Assembly: GCA_015488335.1 (NCBI GenBank)
Contig: WFNZ01000052.1
Coordinates: 1 to 56,844, forward strand
Direction of reading: 5' to 3'
DNA from: Thermovibrio sp.
Lineage (GTDB): Bacteria; Aquificota; Aquificia; Desulfurobacteriales; Desulfurobacteriaceae
DNA length: 56,844 nucleotides
Shown here: positions 52,995 through 56,844 of the stretch, piece by piece
Position numbering within the stretch: position 1 is the stretch's first letter
Layout: each line of letters starts with the position of its first letter
Made by a program: the position numbers and the translations under genes
Notes under the pieces: generated by a model
The model's input: the letters and a program-made list of their open reading frames with translations, nothing else
Database searches by the model: none
Told to the model about the DNA's origin: nothing

Positions 52995-53575
52995 CGGCTT
53001 CCCTTAATAAGGTTCAGAACCTCCCTTACCCTCTTCCCAACGCTCCTTGCCGTTTTTAAACCCCACTCGTCAATCTCAAACTGGTCGTCTACCTGCTTTG
53101 CAACAGCCGCGCACCCAAAGTGTGCCGTTGGGTCTGAGTCTGAAACTAAGATCATTCCGTGGATGAGTGCCCAGGCGTGGATTGCCTGAAGCGTGTGTTC
53201 CTGACCGCCGTGCTTTGTTGCCCCAACGGCAATTGCGGCACAGACCTTGTCCTTCAGCTCCCAGTTAACCCTTAAAGTCCTTGACCTGTCAAACAGGGTC
53301 TTCAACATTCCCGTAATTGAACCGAAGTAGACAGGAGAACCGATAACTATAGCGTCGGCCTCCTTCATCTTCTGAGCTATCTCTTCATATCCATCTTTAA
53401 CTACACAGATTCCGCCGTTCCTCTTACAGGCGTTACAGACCTTACAGTACTCAAGGACGTAGTCTGAGAGGGAGATGATCTCAGTCTCAAAACCCTCAAG
53501 CTCTTTAAAGGCTTCCTCTAAAAGGATGAGTGTTGACCCTTTCCTGTGTGATCCGTTTATCCCCAGAACTTTCAT
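52991..53575 (-). CDS. Iron-sulfur flavoprotein (NADPH-dependent FMN reductase fold)
   Basis: A 194-aa flavodoxin-like protein with a compact cluster motif CKVCNACKRNGGICVV (C-x2-C-x2-C-x6-C), matching iron-sulfur flavoproteins (Isf), which in methanogens and anaerobes reduce O2 or H2O2 or transfer electrons from ferredoxin. FMN-binding loops are GINGSHRKGST at the N-terminus and GSPVYFGSITGMLKTLFDR. Downstream it is coupled to DUF72. The ferredoxin at 34.8 kb could be a partner. The physiological role here is inferred; other family members are simple quinone reductases. Confidence 0.9.
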   Translation of the reverse strand: MKVLGINGSHRKGSTLILLEEAFKELEGFETEIISLSDYVLEYCKVCNACKRNGGICVVKDGYEEIAQKMKEADAIVIGSPVYFGSITGMLKTLFDRSRTLRVNWELKDKVCAAIAVGATKHGGQEHTLQAIHAWALIHGMILVSDSDPTAHFGCAAVAKQVDDQFEIDEWGLKTARSVGKRVREVLNLIKGSR

Positions 53576-53583
53576 CTTCCCTC

Positions 53584-55026
53584 CTAACTCCTCTTCTTAA
53601 AGACGATTCTGATGGGTATTTTGTTGAACCCGAATGCCTCTCTTATCCTGTTCTCTAAAAACCGCCTGAAAGACTTTGGTATCCCCTCAGGGTAGTTTGA
53701 GAAGAGCAGGAACGTTGGCGGTTTCGTCTTTACCTGTGTTCCGTAGTAGATTTTGACAATCTTATTCTTGTAAACAGGGGGCTGGTGGATCTCCATCAGC
53801 TTCTGGAGAACCCTGTTGAACTCACCCGTTCTTACCTTCTTCGTATACTGCCTGTAAACGTCTTTTATCTGCTTGAGGAGCTCTTTTAGTCCTTTCCTCT
53901 CCTTCGCAGAGATGAAGACCCTTGGAGCGTAAGGAATAAAGTCAAATGTTAAGTCCAGCTCTCTGTGTATTCTTTCCCAGTCCTTCTCGCTCTTCAGCTT
54001 ATCAATTTTGTTTACTGCAATGATTATGGGCTTGAACTTCTCAAGGGCTATTCCGGCGATTTTTGCGTCTCTATCTGTTGGCCCTTCTTCCGCATCAACT
54101 AAAAGAACGACAACGTCTGCCCTGTCTATTGCGTCTAAAGCCCGAAGATACGAGTAGTATTCAATGTCCTTTATCTTCCCTCTCCGCCTTATTCCGGCGG
54201 TGTCTATGAAGATGAACTCGTCGTCTCCTATCTTTACGTAGGTGTCTATTGCGTCCCTCGTTGTTCCCGGAACGTCGCTGACTATTGCCCTCTCCTCTCC
54301 TACAAGGGCGTTAAGAAGTGTGGATTTGCCCATGTTGGGCCTTCCAACTATTGCAACCTTTATGGGCTCTTTCTCCTCTTCCTCTATCTCATACTCCTTT
54401 CCGGCTGCAAGGTCTTCTGAGAGCTTGTGGAGCTCCTCCGTTTCCTCTCCGGAGATGAGCCTTTCGGCCTTCTCCCTCCTTTCCTTCTTCTCGTATTCCC
54501 TCCTTGCCGCCTCCTTCAGCTCCTCAGGGAGCTTTTCCAGTATCTTTTCTATTAACGTTGGAATTCCTATCTTGTGGATTGCAGAGATGGGAATAACCTC
54601 TTCAAAGCCGAGCCTGTAGAAGTCGTAGATAAGGTCTTCCATAAAGGGTTCGTCAACCTTGTTAACGGCCACAATTACTGGCTTTTTCCACTTCCTCAGA
54701 ATCCTTGCAACTTCCTCGTCTAACGGAGTTACCCCCTCTTTTCCGTCAACTACGAAAACGATTACGTCGGCCTCGTCCATTGCCCTTTTGGCCTGCTCTG
54801 TCGTCTCTTTTGCAAACTCGTGGACCCTTCCCGTTGTATCAACTCCCCCTGTGTCAACGAGTAAAACGGTATGGTCGTCTAAATCTGCCTCCTGAACGAT
54901 TCTGTCTCTGGTTACTCCTGCAGTGTCGTCTATTATGGCCACCTTCTTCCCAAGTAGCCTGTTGAAGAGTGAAGACTTGCCGACGTTAGGCCTTCCAACT
55001 ATCGCAACAACGGGGAGTCTTCTCAT
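53584..55026 (-). CDS. der: Ribosome-associated GTPase Der (EngA)
   Basis: A double GTPase needed for maturation of the 50S ribosomal subunit. The 480-aa protein has G domain 1 at about 1-165 (GRPNVGKSSLFNRLLG, DTAGVTRD, DTGGVD, NKVD), an acidic linker, G domain 2 at about 225-395 (GRPNMGKSTLLNALVG, VPGTTRDAIDT, DTAGIRRRGK, NKIDK), and the KH-like C-terminal domain ending FKKR. The linker is longer than usual and highly charged (KKERREKAERLISG onwards). ATG overlaps the next upstream gene in an ATGA junction. Confidence 0.96.
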   Translation of the reverse strand: MRRLPVVAIVGRPNVGKSSLFNRLLGKKVAIIDDTAGVTRDRIVQEADLDDHTVLLVDTGGVDTTGRVHEFAKETTEQAKRAMDEADVIVFVVDGKEGVTPLDEEVARILRKWKKPVIVAVNKVDEPFMEDLIYDFYRLGFEEVIPISAIHKIGIPTLIEKILEKLPEELKEAARREYEKKERREKAERLISGEETEELHKLSEDLAAGKEYEIEEEEKEPIKVAIVGRPNMGKSTLLNALVGEERAIVSDVPGTTRDAIDTYVKIGDDEFIFIDTAGIRRRGKIKDIEYYSYLRALDAIDRADVVVLLVDAEEGPTDRDAKIAGIALEKFKPIIIAVNKIDKLKSEKDWERIHRELDLTFDFIPYAPRVFISAKERKGLKELLKQIKDVYRQYTKKVRTGEFNRVLQKLMEIHQPPVYKNKIVKIYYGTQVKTKPPTFLLFSNYPEGIPKSFRRFLENRIREAFGFNKIPIRIVFKKRS

Positions 55027-55646
55027 ACCTCCTCCGCCATTACCATGTCGTAGAGCTTCTTAAATACGCAGGTGAACTCAACGTTCTCGTCAAAGGCAAA
55101 GGGAAGAGTCTCAACCTCCCAGATCTCCTCTCCGTCGTATAGGTAGCGGGTTCCCAGGAATGCAACGTCGGGGAGCTCCCTGAAGTAGTACTCCCTCTCT
55201 CCCTCCTCTTTTGCCCTTTTCAGGAAACTCCTCAGCTCATCTACGGAATCAAAGTTCTTAGTTGTTGGAATCACAAACCTTAAAGCAGCGTAGGTGTTCC
55301 CACACTTCCTGCACTCCCCGTAGAGCTCCCTTGCATCTATAACGGTTCTGAACTTCCTCTCCTTTGCAAGTTCCTCAACCATCTCTATAAGGTCAACTAA
55401 AGGTTCCTCTTCCTCTCCTAAGTAGACTTCCTGTTCTGTCTCCTCTAACCTGTCTGGGTAAATGACCATGAGGGGAGCTCCGCAGTAGGGACACTCAACC
55501 CTTTCTCCCTCTTCAGGAGCAGGCTCTAAAAGGCCTATGAGCCTCTCAAAAAACTCGTTCATATCGTAGTCGTCTGCAACAAGCTCAATGGGTTCGCTGC
55601 ACATTGAGAAATCGTACCTGTAGTTCCTGCTGATGAAGTCCTCCAT
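55023..55646 (-). CDS. Uncharacterised 207-aa protein with two Cys-pair motifs
   Basis: Not recognised. An acidic soluble protein (many Glu/Asp), no membrane helix. Two widely spaced pairs, CPYCGAP near residue 53 and CRKCGNTY near residue 111, could form a split zinc ribbon with an intervening 50-residue insert rich in Glu. Its ATG has GGAGGAG upstream, and it overlaps der by 4 bases, so it is translated with a ribosome-assembly GTPase. The C-terminal half shows alternating hydrophobic strands (YLYDGEEIWEVETLPFAF). A ribosome or RNA-linked role is possible by context only. Confidence 0.65.
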   Translation of the reverse strand: MEDFISRNYRYDFSMCSEPIELVADDYDMNEFFERLIGLLEPAPEEGERVECPYCGAPLMVIYPDRLEETEQEVYLGEEEEPLVDLIEMVEELAKERKFRTVIDARELYGECRKCGNTYAALRFVIPTTKNFDSVDELRSFLKRAKEEGEREYYFRELPDVAFLGTRYLYDGEEIWEVETLPFAFDENVEFTCVFKKLYDMVMAEEV

Positions 55647-55687
55647 CTCTCCTCCTCCTTCTTTGGTTTCACAGAAAATTTAACCAC

Positions 55688-55721
55688 AAAAAGAAAAGGG
55701 GGAAGGCATTAGCCCTCCCCC
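55688..55721 (-). terminator. Hairpin terminator after the two membrane-associated genes
   Basis: On the minus strand GGGGGAGGGC (complement of 55712-55721) pairs with GCCTTCCCCC (complement of 55698-55707) around TAAT, with one internal mismatch, and is followed by TTTTCTTTTT (complement of 55688-55697). It lies about 20 bases past the stop at 55742 and before the Cys-pair gene's RBS, so it separates the two transcripts. Confidence 0.75.
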
Positions 55722-55741
55722 TGAGTTAAAAGTTTATGGAA

Positions 55742-56329
55742 TTACTGGTTTTGCTGGCTTTCCTGTGAACCTGCTTCGGGAGTTTCTGTTTCAACCTCTT
55801 TAACGGCCTTCATAAGTGCCTGCCCTACGTAGTAACTGGCAAGGAGCTCCAGTCCCCAAACAAGGAGTGTTGGGATAGCAGCTCCAAGGGTTACAGCTTC
55901 GGCTATTGGTCCTATCACTATGGAAGAGATGATGTTCAGCTCAAAGAGGGCGGCAATGAGGAAGACCAGGAAGAACCCTAAGTAGTAGGCGTATTTAAAG
56001 GGCTCTAAAGAGCTGAGCCACATGGAGAGGAGAGCTGCAACGCTTAAATCCTCAAGTTTCTGGAGCTGTGCAGCTTCAGGGCTTTTGGTTATCTTCTGCG
56101 CGATTTCAGACTTATCGGGAATTTCCCCATCTAAAAAGGCCTTAGCTGCGTTTGCAATTCCACCGTAGCCGAAGATGAGTCTGTTGGCAAAGAGCCAGAA
56201 GCCTAAGAATCCAATAACGAAAGCTGCAGCTTCAGGGTGTGCGGCAATAACTAAGCTGAATAGGAATATTCCCAGAACAATTACAGCTATAAAAATTCCA
56301 AATACTATCCACCATAGAACCCGTTGCAT
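55742..56329 (-). CDS. Uncharacterised integral membrane protein (195 aa)
   Basis: Not recognised as a named family. Four to five hydrophobic helices: about 6-29, 33-50, 115-133, 135-150 and 150-165. A polar, mostly helical loop at about 55-105 (GEIPDKSEIAQKITKSPEAA) and a C-terminal acidic/Gln-rich tail ETETPEAGSQESQQNQ complete it. Its ATG overlaps the TAA of the upstream gene (TAATG), so the pair are coupled. No catalytic or transport motif is visible. A small two-gene membrane unit with the next entry is the best description. Confidence 0.7.
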   Translation of the reverse strand: MQRVLWWIVFGIFIAVIVLGIFLFSLVIAAHPEAAAFVIGFLGFWLFANRLIFGYGGIANAAKAFLDGEIPDKSEIAQKITKSPEAAQLQKLEDLSVAALLSMWLSSLEPFKYAYYLGFFLVFLIAALFELNIISSIVIGPIAEAVTLGAAIPTLLVWGLELLASYYVGQALMKAVKEVETETPEAGSQESQQNQ

Positions 56330-56826
56330 TACTTACCTCCCTTAATCCCTTTTTTCTGCTGTGCTACGTTCTTACCCCCTACCCCCAACTTGAACGGATG
56401 GGCAACCGTGTAGAGGTCTGGAGATAGCGGGTGAACATAGGTGAACGTTGCAAGAACTGCATCTCCAATCTGGAGCTTCTCAGTTCCGGCCTTCAGCTTA
56501 AGCTCAACCCTTGTTACCACTCCCGGCGGTAAAACTGCGTGGACTGGAACGTGTGAGACAATGTATCCCTGCTCCTTGCTGTTCTTTCCGGGGGTGAAAA
56601 CGAAAGACTCGTCAACTATTGTAAGGGGAACTCCGCCAGGGTTGAGGATTGAGTAGGTGATGGAGTGTTTCTCCCTGTTGTAGTGGGCGTCAATAACAAT
56701 TGGAGAGGCCGGAATGGACGCCACAACCTTTGCTACTGTTCTCTGCGTGAAGAAACTTCCAATTCCCCAGCCGAGAATCAGGGCAATAACAGAAATTAAA
56801 ATAAGAATATTTGCAGGTCTTTTCAT
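56329..56826 (-). CDS. Uncharacterised membrane-anchored periplasmic protein (165 aa)
   Basis: Not recognised. An N-terminal membrane anchor at about residues 7-26 (ILILISVIALILGWGIGSFF) is followed by a beta-rich domain (PIVIDAHYNREKHSITYSIL, VPLTIVDESFVFTPG, HAVLPPGVVTRVELKLKAG, ATFTYVHPLSP) that looks like an immunoglobulin-type fold of about 120 residues, then a basic tail GGKNVAQQKKGIKGGK. Probably periplasmic. ATG at 56826 has AGGAGGG upstream. It is the first of a two-gene unit with the membrane protein downstream; the window ends 18 bases upstream, so earlier genes cannot be excluded. Confidence 0.7.
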   Translation of the reverse strand: MKRPANILILISVIALILGWGIGSFFTQRTVAKVVASIPASPIVIDAHYNREKHSITYSILNPGGVPLTIVDESFVFTPGKNSKEQGYIVSHVPVHAVLPPGVVTRVELKLKAGTEKLQIGDAVLATFTYVHPLSPDLYTVAHPFKLGVGGKNVAQQKKGIKGGK

Positions 56827-56844
56827 CTCGTCCCTCCTACTATC

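Overview
This window looks like chromosomal core DNA of a thermophilic, Gram-negative, probably anaerobic chemolithoautotroph. The best fit is the Aquificota, and within them a Desulfurobacteriaceae-like organism (Desulfurobacterium/Thermovibrio/Phorcysia type). That placement is inferred from gene content and protein style, not from a search. The clues are: very tight gene packing with many ATGA/GTGA/TTGA stop-start overlaps; charged K/E/R-rich proteins; a TtuA-type tRNA thiolase and TrmI, both typical of heat-stabilised tRNA; futalosine-pathway menaquinone synthesis (MqnA); LPS/outer-membrane genes (LpxD, BamA, Skp/OmpH, heptose kinase); and two copies of a soluble SdhA-SdhB-CCG (SdhE/HdrB-like) succinate/fumarate oxidoreductase, as expected where the TCA cycle can run reductively.

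Layout. 1-2.9 kb (minus): lysA (cut by the window edge), tyrA and a class II aldolase, then a periplasmic haem-domain/HAMP protein and a PATAN (DUF4388) protein. The PATAN gene diverges at 3.8 kb from a plus-strand gene that carries two more copies of the domain forming the PATAN protein's C-terminus. 4.5-10.7 kb (minus): mqnA, ttuA, rfaE1, radC, ileS. 10.8-19.0 kb (plus): argS, a SPOR protein, a TatD-radical SAM fusion, nikR, yebC-type gene, lytic transglycosylase, trmI, ExbB/TolQ-like channel, exonuclease III. 19.0-22.3 kb: a small unknown gene (minus), dapD and metG (plus), then the wreck of an MNT-HepT toxin-antitoxin pair. 22.3-28.5 kb (minus): ahcY, lpxD, skp/ompH, bamA, histidine kinase. 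28.6-29.6 kb: GAPDH (plus). 29.6-31.0 kb: cvpA-like and nadC (minus). 31.1-39.8 kb (plus): pgsA, AI-2E/PerM-type exporter, coaE, YmdB-type phosphoesterase, folD, ferredoxin, two small membrane proteins, S4 protein, acyl-CoA synthetase, dapF, family 4 uracil-DNA glycosylase, nth. 39.9-47.3 kb: the two head-to-head sdh/frd-like operons. 47.3-52.3 kb (plus): cstA, DUF3343, gpsA, unknown, phoU, metal ABC permease. 52.3-56.8 kb (minus): DUF72, iron-sulfur flavoprotein, der, a Cys-pair protein, and two unknown membrane-associated proteins.

Functional threads: lysine/peptidoglycan precursors (lysA, dapD, dapF); translation and tRNA modification (ileS, argS, metG, ttuA, trmI); envelope assembly; DNA repair (exonuclease III, UDG, nth); central carbon and redox metabolism (GAPDH, two SdhABE sets, ferredoxin, flavoprotein); and metal or phosphate handling (nikR, ABC permease, phoU).

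The strongest items for a second look are: the divergent PATAN/haem-sensor locus with a shared repeated domain; the inverted pair of SdhABE operons with a 15-bp palindrome between them; the MNT-HepT relic; the palindrome that gives both nadC and pgsA their Shine-Dalgarno sequence; and a strong excess of the palindrome GAGCTC (often GGAGCTCC). I see no rRNA, tRNA, CRISPR array or insertion sequence. No gene-free stretch exceeds 300 bases except the relic region, which is annotated as a pseudogene.
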